A stretch of DNA of 64,000 bases from Betaproteobacteria bacterium (GCA_016704535.1 JADIZZ010000012.1:124001-188000); one strand, 5' to 3'; positions 29,904 to 39,777 are shown, counted from the stretch's first letter. Numbers and translations are program-made. The notes: generated from the sequence alone by a model not told the origin.

Positions 29904-30566
29904 ATGAACACCGAACTCGCCCGCTTCAACATGATCGAGCAGCAGATCCGCCCCTGGGAGGTGCTCGACCAGAACGTGCTGTCGCTGCTGGCCACCGTGC
30001 GGCGCGAGGACTTCGTGCCGCCCGCGCTGCGCGCGCTGGCCTTCGTCGACACCCAGGTGCCCCTGGGCGACGGGCAGGCCATGCTGGAACCCAAGGTCGA
30101 GGCGCGGTTGCTGCAGGAACTGCAGGTGCAGCGTCACGAGCAGGTGCTGGAGATCGGCACCGGCAGCGGATTCATGGCCGCGCTGCTGGCCCACCGCGCC
30201 ATGCGTGTGCTGACGCTGGAATGCCGGCCCGCCCTGGCCCAGGCCGCACGTGAGCACCTGCGGGCCAGTGGCATCGCCAATGTCAAGGTCATCGATGTCA
30301 CCGCGGCCGACGGTGCGCGCGGCCTGCCCGGCGAGGCGCCCTTCGACGTCATCCTGCTCTCGGGTTCGGTTCCAGAGGTGCCGCGTGCGCTTTTGCAGCA
30401 GCTGAAGGTGGGCGGCCGCCTGGCCACGGTGGTTGGCGACGAGCCAGTGATGCGCGCTAGGCTGTACACCCGCGTCGGCGAGGCGGCATGGTCGGAGACC
30501 GACCTCTTCGACACCGTGGCGCCGCGCCTCGAAGGTTTTGCCGAACCCACTCGGTTCCACTTCTGA
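29904..30566 (+). CDS. PIMT-like SAM-dependent methyltransferase
   Basis: Encodes 220 residues related to protein-L-isoaspartate O-methyltransferase. The SAM site is VLEIGTGSGFMAALLAH (about 77-93). In true PIMT the segment after the GxGQ turn is T-I-S-Q-P, with a functional serine; here it reads A-M-L-E-P (about 59-63), so isoaspartyl repair is doubtful. Such divergent copies commonly precede tolC in Burkholderiales; that is from memory. It sits between the TetR gene and tolC on the same strand. Confidence 0.85.
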   Translation: MNTELARFNMIEQQIRPWEVLDQNVLSLLATVRREDFVPPALRALAFVDTQVPLGDGQAMLEPKVEARLLQELQVQRHEQVLEIGTGSGFMAALLAHRAMRVLTLECRPALAQAAREHLRASGIANVKVIDVTAADGARGLPGEAPFDVILLSGSVPEVPRALLQQLKVGGRLATVVGDEPVMRARLYTRVGEAAWSETDLFDTVAPRLEGFAEPTRFHF

Positions 30567-30643
30567 CGCCCCTGCCCGGCCCTGCCTTCACCCGTCCCGT
30601 GACCGACCTTCGCCCACTTGGCATGCCGTTCGTCGCCGCTCGA

Positions 30644-30660
30644 CAGGCGCCTGGCGCCTG
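30644..30660. repeat. Perfect inverted repeat ahead of tolC
   Basis: CAGGCGC-CTG-GCGCCTG forms a 7-bp stem with a 3-base loop in the 226-base gap between the methyltransferase gene and tolC. No T-run follows. A TATAAC at 30710-30715 downstream could be a -10 box for tolC, but no matching -35 is seen. Confidence 0.45.
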
Positions 30661-30792
30661 CCGGCTGCAGGTCGTCGCATGGACGCGGCAGCCGGCGCAC
30701 CGGCCCCGCTATAACCTCGCCGGCCCATCAGCCGTCGGACCGGCGCACCGCGCCACCGACCGCGAACCGTGAACTTCCCTGAAGGAACCCGC

Positions 30793-32124
30793 ATGCGTCT
30801 GCCCCCTACCCCCCGGCCCCTGGCCCTGGCCGCCGCGCTGCTGCTGGCCCTGCCGGCCTGCACCTGGGCGCAAAGCCTGCAGGAGCTCTACGACGCCGCG
30901 CGCGCCTACGACGCCACCTACCTGGCGGCCAAGGCCAACGCCGCATCGGTGGAGTACCGCGCCGCGCAGAGCGAGGCCCTGATGCGCCCGTCGCTGGCCG
31001 CCACGGCCGGGGCCAGCACGTCGCAGACCGACCCGCCCAACATCGGCACCAAGGGCACGAACACGGTGCAGGGGGGACTCAACGGTCGCGTCCCGCTGTT
31101 CAACCGCGCCAGCGGCGCCACCATCGAGCAGGCGCGCAAGTCGCTGATCACGGCCCAGGCCGACCTGGAGACGGCGGAACAGGACCTCATCGTGCGCGTG
31201 GCGCAGGCCTACTTCGACGTGCTCGCCGCGCAGGACACGCTGGCCACCACCCGCGCCAACAAGGCCGCCACCTCCGAACAGCTGGCCTCGGCCAAGCGCA
31301 ACTTCGAGGTCGGCACCGCCACCATCACCGACACGCGCGAAGCGCAAGCGCGCTTCGACCTCGGCACGTTCCAGGAGCTGTTCGCCGAAAACGACCTGCG
31401 CACCAAGCGCCTGGCGCTGGACACGCTGGTGGGCCGCAGCGCCGTCGAGCCCAGACCGCTCCTGGTGCCGGTACTGCTGCCGGCCCCGGTACCCGCCAAC
31501 CCCGAGGAGTGGGTGACGCTGGCCGACCAGGGCCACCCCGCGGTGCGACGCGCACGCATCGGTCTGGAGGTGGCGCAGCTGGAAACCATCAAGGCGCGTG
31601 CCGGCGATAGCCCCACCGTCGACGCCGTGGGCTCGCTGTCGGCCAGCAACAATCGCGGCAGCCTGCCCGAGTTGAACCGCAGCACCGGCACCACCGCGGT
31701 GGCCAGCCTGGGCGTGCAACTGAACTGGCCGCTGTACACCGGCGGCGCGACGCAGGCGCGCATCAAGGAAACCCTGGCGCTGGAAGAGAAGTCGCGCAAT
31801 GATCTCGAGGCCGCGCGCCGCAGCGTCGTGCAGGGCACGCGCTCGACCTATTTCGGCGTGCAGTCGGGGCTGTCGCAGGTGAAGGCGCTGGAAGCCGCCG
31901 AATCGTCGTCGGCGCTGGCGCTGGAGGCCACGCAACTGGGCTACAAGGTCGGCGTGCGCGTCAACCTGGACGTGCTGAACGCGCAGCTGCAGCTCTTCCA
32001 GACGCGGCGCGACCTGGCCAAGGCGCGTTACGACGTGCTCGTGGGCAGCCTGCGGCTGCGCCAGGCTGCGGGCCAGTTGAGCCCGGCCGACATCGACGCC
32101 GTGAACCGCCTGCTGGCAAAGTAG
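30793..32124 (+). CDS. tolC: TolC-family outer-membrane efflux protein
   Basis: Encodes 443 residues. A signal peptide ends at about ALPACTWA|QSLQELYDAA. The TolC architecture is evident: two repeats of long helical hairpins with barrel strands, for example DAARAYDATYLAAKANAASV and YFDVLAAQDTLATTRANKAA, and in the second half GYKVGVRVNLDVLNAQLQLF. It forms the trimeric exit duct for type I secretion or tripartite efflux. GAAGGAA precedes the ATG at 30793; an in-frame GTG at 30769 is possible. No inner-membrane pump gene is adjacent. Confidence 0.93.
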   Translation: MRLPPTPRPLALAAALLLALPACTWAQSLQELYDAARAYDATYLAAKANAASVEYRAAQSEALMRPSLAATAGASTSQTDPPNIGTKGTNTVQGGLNGRVPLFNRASGATIEQARKSLITAQADLETAEQDLIVRVAQAYFDVLAAQDTLATTRANKAATSEQLASAKRNFEVGTATITDTREAQARFDLGTFQELFAENDLRTKRLALDTLVGRSAVEPRPLLVPVLLPAPVPANPEEWVTLADQGHPAVRRARIGLEVAQLETIKARAGDSPTVDAVGSLSASNNRGSLPELNRSTGTTAVASLGVQLNWPLYTGGATQARIKETLALEEKSRNDLEAARRSVVQGTRSTYFGVQSGLSQVKALEAAESSSALALEATQLGYKVGVRVNLDVLNAQLQLFQTRRDLAKARYDVLVGSLRLRQAAGQLSPADIDAVNRLLAK

Positions 32125-32163
32125 GCGTCCGGCCGCAGGTCTTCGCTTTTCCTTTCTTCACCT

Positions 32164-32188
32164 GCCTGCCGCACCTGGCGCGGCAGGC
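32164..32188 (+). terminator. Hairpin after tolC
   Basis: GCCTGCCGC (32164-32172) pairs with GCGGCAGGC (32180-32188) over a 7-base loop, 40 bases past the tolC stop. Only two T residues follow, so termination would be weak. Confidence 0.45.
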
Positions 32189-32221
32189 TTGCACGACACT
32201 GCGGGCCATGGACGCCCGGTC

Positions 32222-33710
32222 ATGAACCTCAGCGCAGCAGCCCTCGCGGTGCACCGCTTCGGCCTTGGCGAGCCCGATCTCGCCCGGGCCGGCGCCGACC
32301 CTGGCGGCTGGTTGCTGGCACAACTGGGCCCAGCCGATGTGCAGCGCGGCGACGGGCTCGTCAGCGGCGCGCAGGGCCTGCGGCAGTACGCCCAGTTCCT
32401 GGCCCGCCTGCGCCAACCCGAGCGGGCCGCTGCGGCAGCCGCCGCCATCGAAGGCGGCATGGCGACGCCACCCGGCATGGCCGGCCTCACGAGCACGGCG
32501 CCGGGCGCCACCCTCGAGGCCGCTGCCGCGCGCGCCGCTGCGCGCGGTAGTGCAGGCCGACGTGCGCGCACGGCTCGTCACCGCCGCCACCACGTCGCGG
32601 CCCTTCGCCGAGCGGCTGGCGCTCTTCTGGGCCAACCACTTCACCGTCTCGCTGGCCAAGAACGGTGCGCGGGGCGTCGTCGGTGCCTTCGAGCGCGAGG
32701 CCATACGCCCGCACATCACCGGCCGCTTCGAGACGCTGCTGCACGCCGCCGTCACGCACGCAGGCATGCTGCGTTACCTGGACAACGACCTCAGCGCCGG
32801 TGCCGACTCGCCGCTGGTGCGCCGCCAGGCCGCCAGGCCCCGCGCGCCCGGCCAGCCCGGGCCGCGCATCACCGGGCTGAACGAGAACCTGGCGCGTGAG
32901 GTGCTGGAATTGCACACGCTCGGCGTGGCCGGCGGCGGCGGCGCGTATGGCGGTTGGGGCGGCTACACGCAGGCCGACGTCACCGCCTTTGCGGCCGTAC
33001 TCACCGGCTGGCGCATACCGCTGCGCGAACTGGTTCAGGGTGCGGACGTGCCGGCCAGCCGATTCGAGCCCGCCTGGCACCAGCCCGGCCGCAAGACCGT
33101 GCTCGGCAAGACCTACCCCGAAGGCCCCGAAGCCCTGGCCATGGTGCTGCAGGACCTGGCGCGCCACCCATCCACCGCGCGTTTCGTCTGCACGAAGCTG
33201 GCGCGCCACTTCGTCGCCGACACGCCGCCGCCGGCACTCGTGGCGCGGCTGGAAGCCGCCTGGCGCGACAGCGATGGCGAGTTGGGCGCGGTGGTCCGCA
33301 CACTGGTGCAGGCACCCGAAGCCTGGGCCGCAGAGCCGACCAAGTTGAAGACACCCGAGGAATTCGTGCTCAGCAGCGTGCGCCTGCTCGGCCTGGGCGA
33401 GACCGCCTTCACGCGTGTGCCCGACGGCGGCATCGGCGGCATGGGCCAGCGTGTGCAGGCCGCGCCCTCACCCGCCGGCTGGCCCGACCGCGCCGAAGAA
33501 TGGCTGGGTCCCGACGCGGTGTGGAAGCGTGTCGAATGGGCCACGCGCGTGGCCGACCGTTTGGGTCGCCAGGTCGACGCCCGCACGCTGGCCAAGGCCA
33601 GCCTGGGCCCGTTGCTGCACGAGGACACGGCGCGGCAGATCGACCGCGCCGCCGACGGGCCGCAGGCGCTGGCATTGCTGCTGCTGGCGCCCGAGTTCCA
33701 ACGACGATGA
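32222..33710 (+). pseudogene. DUF1800 family protein, frame-broken
   Basis: The frame from 32222 gives MNLSAAALAVHRFGLGEPDL and continues to about residue 105. Near 32530-32550, in a GCGC-rich stretch, homology moves to the frame one base later (VVQADVRARLVTAATTSRPF, then FWANHFTVS) and runs to 33710. The net change fits one inserted base. Restored, the protein would be about 495 residues with the DUF1800 segments REVLELHTLGV, YTQADVTAFAAVLTGW and FVCTKLARHFVAD intact. It is paired with a DUF1501 gene, the usual arrangement. True pseudogene or sequencing error cannot be decided here. Confidence 0.8.
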
Positions 33711-33732
33711 AGCCACTTCGAGTGACACCCCG

Positions 33733-34935
33733 ATGAGCACCCGTCGCCACCTGCTGCGCGCCGCCTTGGCCGGCGCGATTGCGCCCTGGGCGCAACTCAG
33801 CATCGCCGCCACGCCGGCCGGCGCCGGCAGCCGTCGCTTCGTCTTCGTCATCCTGCGTGGTGGTCTGGACGGGCTCACCGCCGTACCGGCCGTTGGTGAC
33901 CCGGCCTTCGCCGACGCCCGAGGGCCGCTGGCGAGCTTCGCGGGCGACGCGTTGCCGCTGGACGCCACGTTCGCGCTGAACCCGCTGCTGCCGCAACTGC
34001 ACGGCATGTACGGCCGCGGCGAACTGGCGGTGCTGCACGCCACCGGCCTGCCCTACCGCGAACGCAGCCACTTCGACGCCCAGCAGGTGCTGGAAAGCGG
34101 CGGCTCGCGGCCCTACGAATTCACCACCGGCTGGCTGGGCCGCGCGCTGCCCGGCACGGCGTTGCGCGCCGTGGCGCTGGAGACCGCCGTGCCGCTGGTA
34201 CTTCGCGGGCCGGCCGAGGTCGACACCTGGGCCCCGAGCCGGCTGCCCGAGCCCGGTGCCGACCTCGTGGCGCGGCTGGAGCTGATGTACCGCGCCGACC
34301 CCGCGCTGGCGCAGGCCCTGGCCCGTGCTCGAGGGCTGCGCGCCGAGATGGACACGACACCCGGCATGGCGGCCAACCCGATGAATCCGGGCGCTACATC
34401 GGCCGGTGCCAACCCCGGCCGCAGCCTGGCCGTGACGCTGGCGCGCAAGGCGGCCGAGTTCCTGCAGCACGGCGCGCAGGTGGCGGTGCTGGAACTCGGC
34501 GGCTGGGACTCGCACGCCAACCAGGCCCTGCCGCAGGGCGCCACGTCGAACAACCTGCGCACGCTGGACGCCGCGCTGGCCGCGCTGCGTGAGGGCCTGC
34601 TGCCAGGCGACGCCTGGCAGCGCACGGCCGTGCTGGTAGCGACCGAGTTCGGGCGCGAGGTGGCCGTCAACGGCACCCAGGGCACCGACCACGGCAGCGG
34701 CGGCGCCTCCTTCGTGCTGGGCGGGGCGGTGCGTGGCGGCCGCGTGCTGGTCGACTGGCCAGGGCTGGCGAAGAAGGACCGCTTCGAGGGCCGCGACCTG
34801 CGCATCACCACCGACCTGCGGGCCGCGATGCGCACGCTGCTGCACGATCACCTGCAGGTGCCGCGCGCGGCGCTCGACACCACGGTGCTGCCCGGCAGCG
34901 CCGGCCTGTCGCGGCTGGACCTGCTGCGCGGCTGA
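33733..34935 (+). CDS. DUF1501 (sulfatase-like) exported protein
   Basis: Encodes 400 residues. The N-terminus MSTRRHLLRAALAGAIAPWA has a twin-arginine motif followed by a hydrophobic stretch, so Tat export is likely. DUF1501 features are seen: FVFVILRGGLDGLTAVPAVG, ERSHFDAQQVLESG and LELGGWDSHANQ, and ATEFGREVAVNGTQGTDHG, resembling alkaline-phosphatase-fold metal-site residues. Function is undetermined; DUF1501 and DUF1800 proteins almost always occur together. The ATG at 33733 lies 23 bases after the broken DUF1800 gene. Confidence 0.9.
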   Translation: MSTRRHLLRAALAGAIAPWAQLSIAATPAGAGSRRFVFVILRGGLDGLTAVPAVGDPAFADARGPLASFAGDALPLDATFALNPLLPQLHGMYGRGELAVLHATGLPYRERSHFDAQQVLESGGSRPYEFTTGWLGRALPGTALRAVALETAVPLVLRGPAEVDTWAPSRLPEPGADLVARLELMYRADPALAQALARARGLRAEMDTTPGMAANPMNPGATSAGANPGRSLAVTLARKAAEFLQHGAQVAVLELGGWDSHANQALPQGATSNNLRTLDAALAALREGLLPGDAWQRTAVLVATEFGREVAVNGTQGTDHGSGGASFVLGGAVRGGRVLVDWPGLAKKDRFEGRDLRITTDLRAAMRTLLHDHLQVPRAALDTTVLPGSAGLSRLDLLRG

Positions 34936-34952
34936 ACGGCCCACCGCCCGCG

Positions 34953-36254
34953 TCAGCGCCCGTCGGGCAGGGACGATGGCAAGCCCGGCATCAAGGCCAG
35001 CACGGCCTGCGCCATGCGTTGGGCCGCGCCGCTATGCTGGGCGGCGAAATCGCGCGCCGCGGCGGCCATCATCGCCTTGGTCGCCGCATCGTGAGCCAGC
35101 ACGGCGGCGCGCTGCACGGCGGCGTCGATGTCGGCCAGGCGCTCGGCGGCACCGGCGGCCAGCGACAGCTCGGCCGCCTGCGCGAAGTTGAAAGTGTGCG
35201 GCCCCATCAGCAGCGGGCAGCCGCAAGCTGCGGCCTCGATCAGGTTCTGGCCCCCCAGCGGCGCGAAGCTGCCGCCCAGCAGCGCCACGTCGGCGGTGGC
35301 GTAGTAGAGCGACATCTCGCCCAGACTGTCGCCGAGCCAGACATCCGCGATGGCGGCGTCGTCAGGCGGCTGTTCGTCCCACGTGCTGCGGCGCTGCAGG
35401 CTGAAGCCGGCTGCCGTCACCAGCGTAGCGATCTCGTCGAAACGCTGCGGGTGGCGCGGCACCAGCAGCAACAGCGGGCGTGGCGCCGGAAGCCGGGCCC
35501 AGGCTTGCAGAAGCGGTGTTTCCTCGCCTTCACGCGTGCTGGCGGCCAGCACCACCGGTCGATCCAGCTCACGGCGCCACTGTCGGCCGCGCGCCAGCAA
35601 CTGCTCGTCGGGTGCGAGATCGAACTTCAGGTTGCCCATCACCGCCACGCTGCGCGCGCCGGCTTCGCGCAGGCGCAGCGCGTCGGCCTCGGTCTGCGCC
35701 AGCACGCGTGTGAAGCGCGCCAGCGCCGGGTGCAGCAGCGCACGCAGCCGCAGCCCCTTGGCCGCGCTGCGTGCCGAAAGGCGTGCATTGGCCAGCACCA
35801 GCGGCACGGCGGCCGCTTCGGCTTCGGCCAGCAGCACGGGCCAGACCTCGGTCTCCATCAGCACACCCGCGCAGGGCCGGTGGGCGCGCAGGAAGCGGCG
35901 CACGGCGCCGGGCGTGTCGTAGGGCAGCCAGGCCTGCGCATCGCCCTCTTGCAGCAGCTTGGCGCCGGCTTCGCGCCCGGTGGCCGTGCCGTGCGTGAGC
36001 AGCAGGCGCAGGCCCGGGCGTTGCGCGCGCAGCGCGGCGATCAGCGGCGCGGCGGCGTGTGTTTCGCCCAGCGACACGGCATGCAGCCACAGCCGTCCTG
36101 GCGCCACCGGGCCGGCGGGGGCGCCCAGCCGCTCGCCCCAGAACTGCCGGTAGGCCGACTCCCGCCGGCCGCGCCACCACAGCCGGGCGAAGTAGATCGG
36201 CAGGGCCGCGCGCAGCAGCAGCGCGTAGGCGCCGCGCGCGAGCGTTTCCTTCAC
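34953..36254 (-). CDS. waaA: 3-deoxy-D-manno-octulosonic acid (Kdo) transferase
   Basis: Encodes 433 residues from a GTG start. An N-terminal membrane anchor (about 8-25) is followed by the GT30 domain: ERLGAPAGPVAPGRLWLHAV, SLGETHAAAPLIAALR, LLTHGTATGREAG and, in the C-terminal half, GGSFAPLGGQNLIEAAACG. It adds Kdo from CMP-Kdo to lipid A precursor at the inner face of the inner membrane. It follows the phosphomannomutase gene by 13 bases, a plausible envelope-sugar operon. Confidence 0.94.
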   Translation of the reverse strand: MKETLARGAYALLLRAALPIYFARLWWRGRRESAYRQFWGERLGAPAGPVAPGRLWLHAVSLGETHAAAPLIAALRAQRPGLRLLLTHGTATGREAGAKLLQEGDAQAWLPYDTPGAVRRFLRAHRPCAGVLMETEVWPVLLAEAEAAAVPLVLANARLSARSAAKGLRLRALLHPALARFTRVLAQTEADALRLREAGARSVAVMGNLKFDLAPDEQLLARGRQWRRELDRPVVLAASTREGEETPLLQAWARLPAPRPLLLLVPRHPQRFDEIATLVTAAGFSLQRRSTWDEQPPDDAAIADVWLGDSLGEMSLYYATADVALLGGSFAPLGGQNLIEAAACGCPLLMGPHTFNFAQAAELSLAAGAAERLADIDAAVQRAAVLAHDAATKAMMAAAARDFAAQHSGAAQRMAQAVLALMPGLPSSLPDGR

Positions 36255-36267
36255 CGGAGACGCGCGC

Positions 36268-37671
36268 TCAGTGCGCCGATGCCGTCACCTTCGCGTCGGG
36301 CTTGACGCTGCGCAGCACGTCCATGAACTGGGCCTCGATGCGATGCAGCGCCTCTTGCGTGTGGCCCTCGAAGCGCAGCACCAGCACCGGTGTGGTGTTG
36401 CTGCCGCGGATGAGGCCGAAGCCGTCGGCGAAGTCGACGCGCAGGCCGTCGATGGTGCCGATCTCGCCACCTTCGAAGGTCAGCCGGCCATCAGCGGCGC
36501 GCGCCAGCAGCTCGGCCACCACCGCGTGGTGTTCACCTTCGGCGCAGGGCACGTTCAGTTCGGGCGTGCTGAAGCTGGTGGGCAGCGCGTCGAGCTCTGC
36601 GCTGGGGTTCTTGCTGCGCGACAGGATCTCGAGCAGCCGCGCCGCGGTGTACATCGCGTCGTCGAAACCGTACCAGCGCTCACCGAAGAAGAGGTGGCCG
36701 CTCATCTCGCCGGCAAACGGCGCGCCGGTCTCCTTCAGCTTGGCCTTGATCAGCGAGTGGCCCGTCTTCCACATCAGCGGCTTGCCGCCGGCCTTGCGGA
36801 TGGCCACGGGCAGGCGCTGCGAACACTTCACGTCGAAGATGATGGTCGCGCCCTTGTTGCGCTTCAGGATGTCGCGCGCGAAGAACATCACCTGGCGGTC
36901 GGGGTAGATGATGTTGCCGCCCTTGGTGACCACGCCCAGGCGGTCGCCGTCGCCGTCGAAGGCCAGGCCGAGTTCGGCGTCGGTGGCGTTCACCACCTTG
37001 ATGAGGTCGGCCAGGTTCTCGGGCTTGCTCGGGTCGGGGTGGTGGTTGGGGAAGTCGCCGTCGACCTTGCTGTACAGGTCGATGACCTCGCAGCCCAGGG
37101 CGCGCAGGATGGCCGGTGCGCTGGCGCCCGGGATGCCGTTGCCGCTGTCGACGACGATCTTCATCGGCCGCGCCAGCTTGCAGTCGCCGACGATGCGCGC
37201 GGTGTACTCGGCCAGGATGTCGAGCTTGGCGCTACGGCCGCGCTTGGCGGTGTAGGTCTCGGTCTCGATGCGTGCCTTCAGCTTCTGGATGTCGTCGCCG
37301 TAGATCGCGCGGCCGGCCATCACCATCTTGAAGCCGTTGTAGTCCTTCGGGTTGTGGCTGCCCGTGACCATGATGCCGCTGGTGCAGCCATACCTGGCGC
37401 GCGTGGCCGCCACGTAGTAAAGCATGGGCGTGGTGCACATGCCGATGTCGACGACGTCGAGACCCGTGCTCTTCAGGCCGCGGATCAGCGCCGCCGCCAG
37501 GCCGGGGCCCGAGACACGTCCGTCGCGGCCCACGGCCACGGCCTTTTCGCCGGCGGCCAGCGCCTCGCTGCCGAAGGCGCGGCCGAGGTGCTCGGCGAAG
37601 GTTTCGTCGACGTTCCTGCCCACGACACCGCGGATGTCGTAGGCCTTGAAGATGGTGGGATCGATCTGCAT
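36268..37671 (-). CDS. Phosphomannomutase/phosphoglucomutase
   Basis: Encodes 467 residues of the alpha-D-phosphohexomutase family (AlgC/ManB type). The phosphorylated serine is S105 in MVTGSHNPKDYNG. The magnesium site is DGDGDRLGV, the sugar-specificity loop reads GEMSGHLFF and the C-terminal phosphate loop GLIRGSNTTPVLVLRFEG. It interconverts hexose 6- and 1-phosphates for LPS and exopolysaccharide precursors. The start at 37671 gives the conserved IDPTIFKAYDIRG opening; the frame is open upstream through a divergent promoter region. Confidence 0.94.
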   Translation of the reverse strand: MQIDPTIFKAYDIRGVVGRNVDETFAEHLGRAFGSEALAAGEKAVAVGRDGRVSGPGLAAALIRGLKSTGLDVVDIGMCTTPMLYYVAATRARYGCTSGIMVTGSHNPKDYNGFKMVMAGRAIYGDDIQKLKARIETETYTAKRGRSAKLDILAEYTARIVGDCKLARPMKIVVDSGNGIPGASAPAILRALGCEVIDLYSKVDGDFPNHHPDPSKPENLADLIKVVNATDAELGLAFDGDGDRLGVVTKGGNIIYPDRQVMFFARDILKRNKGATIIFDVKCSQRLPVAIRKAGGKPLMWKTGHSLIKAKLKETGAPFAGEMSGHLFFGERWYGFDDAMYTAARLLEILSRSKNPSAELDALPTSFSTPELNVPCAEGEHHAVVAELLARAADGRLTFEGGEIGTIDGLRVDFADGFGLIRGSNTTPVLVLRFEGHTQEALHRIEAQFMDVLRSVKPDAKVTASAH

Positions 37672-37832
37672 GAATGTGCGAGGTGGGATGCGATGCGACG
37701 ATTGTAGGGATCGCCCTGCCGCCGCCCGCAGCGCCATCGTCCAGCGCGCCGCCTTGCCACCCGCGCCGCCGGGCTTGCCATTCGTCGCCCCGGCCCCACA
37801 CGCGGCAGGCACGGCTTCCTACACTGCGCCCC

Positions 37833-38969
37833 ATGCCTATCGACCGCAAACTGCTCCTGGCCTCATGGCAGTCCTGGGTCAGCAACGACGACCGTCCGCG
37901 CGCCGGCCCCTACTGGATGCAGTGGCTGTGGACGCTGCTGTTCAGCCTGGTGCTGGCGGTGGGCTTCACGATGCTGGGTTTCCTGGCCTTCGGCAGCGGG
38001 CGCGGCGCTTGGCGCAACCTGGCCGGCTGGGTGGAGTGGTACGGCAGGAACCTGGTCGTCTGCCTGACCATCGGAGCGCTCATCCACGTGCTGTTCGACC
38101 TCGGGCGCAAGTTCGTCGCCAACCCCACGCGCCTGCGCCGCTGGCGGCCCTGGCAGCGTTCGGCCTACTCCACCGGCGTGCCGCTGCTGGGCGTGGCCGT
38201 GGGCTGGCCGATCGGCATCTGGCTGGCGGGTGCCGACATCACGGTCTGGATGCGGCGCCCCGAAGGCAGCAACATCATCGTCGGCACATTGCTGGTGGGC
38301 GGGCTGATGACGCTGCTCTTCCACCACTTCTTCGCCAGCAAGGCGCGCCAGATCGACGCCGAGCGCCGCGCCACCGAAGCGCAGTTGCGCCTGCTGCAGG
38401 CGCAGATCGAACCGCACTTCCTGTTCAATACGCTGGCCAACGTGCAGAGCCTGATGGACCACGACCTGCCCAAGGCCAAGCGCATGCTGGAAAGCTTCAC
38501 CGACTACCTGCGGGCGTCGCTGGGCTCGCTGCGCAACGAGAGCAGCCCGCTGGACAGCGAACTGGAACTCGCGCGCAACTACCTGCAACTGCTGCAGGCG
38601 CGCATGGAGGACCGGTTGCACTTCGAGATCAGCGCCGACGCCGAGGCCCGTGCCGTGCCGCTGCCGCCGCTGCTGCTGCAGCCGCTGGTCGAGAACGCGG
38701 TGGTCCACGGCCTGGAACCCAGCATCGAGGGCGGCACGGTGCGCGTCAGTGCGCACCTCGACGGGGATCGGCTGGTGCTGGAAGTGCGCGACGACGGCGC
38801 CGGCCCGGCCACACCTTCGCGCCGGCGCGGCCTGCCCGGCACCGGCATGGCGCTGGCCAACATCCGTGAACGGCTGATGACGCGCTACGGTAGCGCCGCG
38901 TCGCTGGAAGTGAGCGCCACCCACCCCGGCACGCTCGCCCGCATCACCCTGCCCCTGCCCACCCCCTGA
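37833..38969 (+). CDS. LytS/AlgZ-type sensor histidine kinase
   Basis: Encodes 378 residues. Four membrane segments lie at about 31-53, 72-92, 115-135 and 148-166. The His_kinase domain reads LLQAQIEPHFLFNTLANVQS with H195 as the phospho-acceptor, and the ATPase has LVENAVVHGLEP (N-box), DDGAGPA and GTGMALANIRERL. It matches the AlgZ/FimS family. The response regulator follows after 13 bases. The stimulus is not evident; there is no large periplasmic domain. Confidence 0.93.
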   Translation: MPIDRKLLLASWQSWVSNDDRPRAGPYWMQWLWTLLFSLVLAVGFTMLGFLAFGSGRGAWRNLAGWVEWYGRNLVVCLTIGALIHVLFDLGRKFVANPTRLRRWRPWQRSAYSTGVPLLGVAVGWPIGIWLAGADITVWMRRPEGSNIIVGTLLVGGLMTLLFHHFFASKARQIDAERRATEAQLRLLQAQIEPHFLFNTLANVQSLMDHDLPKAKRMLESFTDYLRASLGSLRNESSPLDSELELARNYLQLLQARMEDRLHFEISADAEARAVPLPPLLLQPLVENAVVHGLEPSIEGGTVRVSAHLDGDRLVLEVRDDGAGPATPSRRRGLPGTGMALANIRERLMTRYGSAASLEVSATHPGTLARITLPLPTP

Positions 38970-38982
38970 ACGGCGCCCTGCG

Positions 38983-39777
38983 ATGAATCTCCAGCCCCGC
39001 CCGATTTCGGCCCTGATCGCCGATGACGAACCCCACCTGGCGCGCGCGCTGGACGCCGAGCTCGCCCGCCTGTGGCCAGAGTTGCAGGTGCTGCACGTCG
39101 CCCGCAACGGCGTCGAGGCGGCCGAGCGCATCGCCGCGTTGCAGCCCGACCTGGCCTTCCTCGACATCCAGATGCCGGGCCTGACGGGGCTGGAGGTGGC
39201 GCAGGGTATCGAGGGCCGCACACGCGTGGTCTTTGTCACCGCCTACGACGAGTACGCCGTACAGGCCTTCGAGGACGAGGCGCTGGATTACGTGCTCAAA
39301 CCCATCAGCGGCGCCCGGTTGCAGCGCACCATCGAACGTGTGAAGCGCGCGCTGTCGCAGGCCACGCCCGAACCGGACGACGAAGAGCGCCGCTTGCTGG
39401 CCACGTTGCAGCGCCTGCTGCCCGGCGCGCCGGGCGGCGCCACGGCGCCTGCGCGCTTGCGCTGGGTGCGCGCCAGCGCGGGCGAACTCACGCACCAGGT
39501 GGCGGTGGACGACGTGCTCTTCTTCCGCGCCGACGACAAGTACACCTGCGTGCACACGGCCGGCGCCGAGCACCTCATCCGCACGCCCATCGCCGAACTG
39601 GCGGCCTCGCTCGACCCGGAGCGCTTCGTGCAGGTGCACCGCAGCACGATCGTCAACCTGGCCTTCCTGACCGGCACGCGGCGCGACGAGGCCAGCCGGC
39701 TCTTCCTGCGCTTGCGCGGCCATGCGCAGGAATTGCCCGTAAGCCGCGCCTACGTGCACCTGTTCAAGGCGATGTAG
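38983..39777 (+). CDS. LytTR-family response regulator (AlgR/LytR type)
   Basis: Encodes 264 residues. The receiver domain (about 8-125) has D61 in LAFLDIQMPG as phospho-site, DD at 14-15 and K in DYVLKPIS. The LytTR DNA-binding domain (about 160-262) contains VDDVLFFRADDKYTCVHT and RFVQVHRSTIVNL. Partner of the upstream kinase. In related systems this pair controls exopolysaccharide, type IV pili or virulence; targets here are unknown. Confidence 0.94.
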   Translation: MNLQPRPISALIADDEPHLARALDAELARLWPELQVLHVARNGVEAAERIAALQPDLAFLDIQMPGLTGLEVAQGIEGRTRVVFVTAYDEYAVQAFEDEALDYVLKPISGARLQRTIERVKRALSQATPEPDDEERRLLATLQRLLPGAPGGATAPARLRWVRASAGELTHQVAVDDVLFFRADDKYTCVHTAGAEHLIRTPIAELAASLDPERFVQVHRSTIVNLAFLTGTRRDEASRLFLRLRGHAQELPVSRAYVHLFKAM

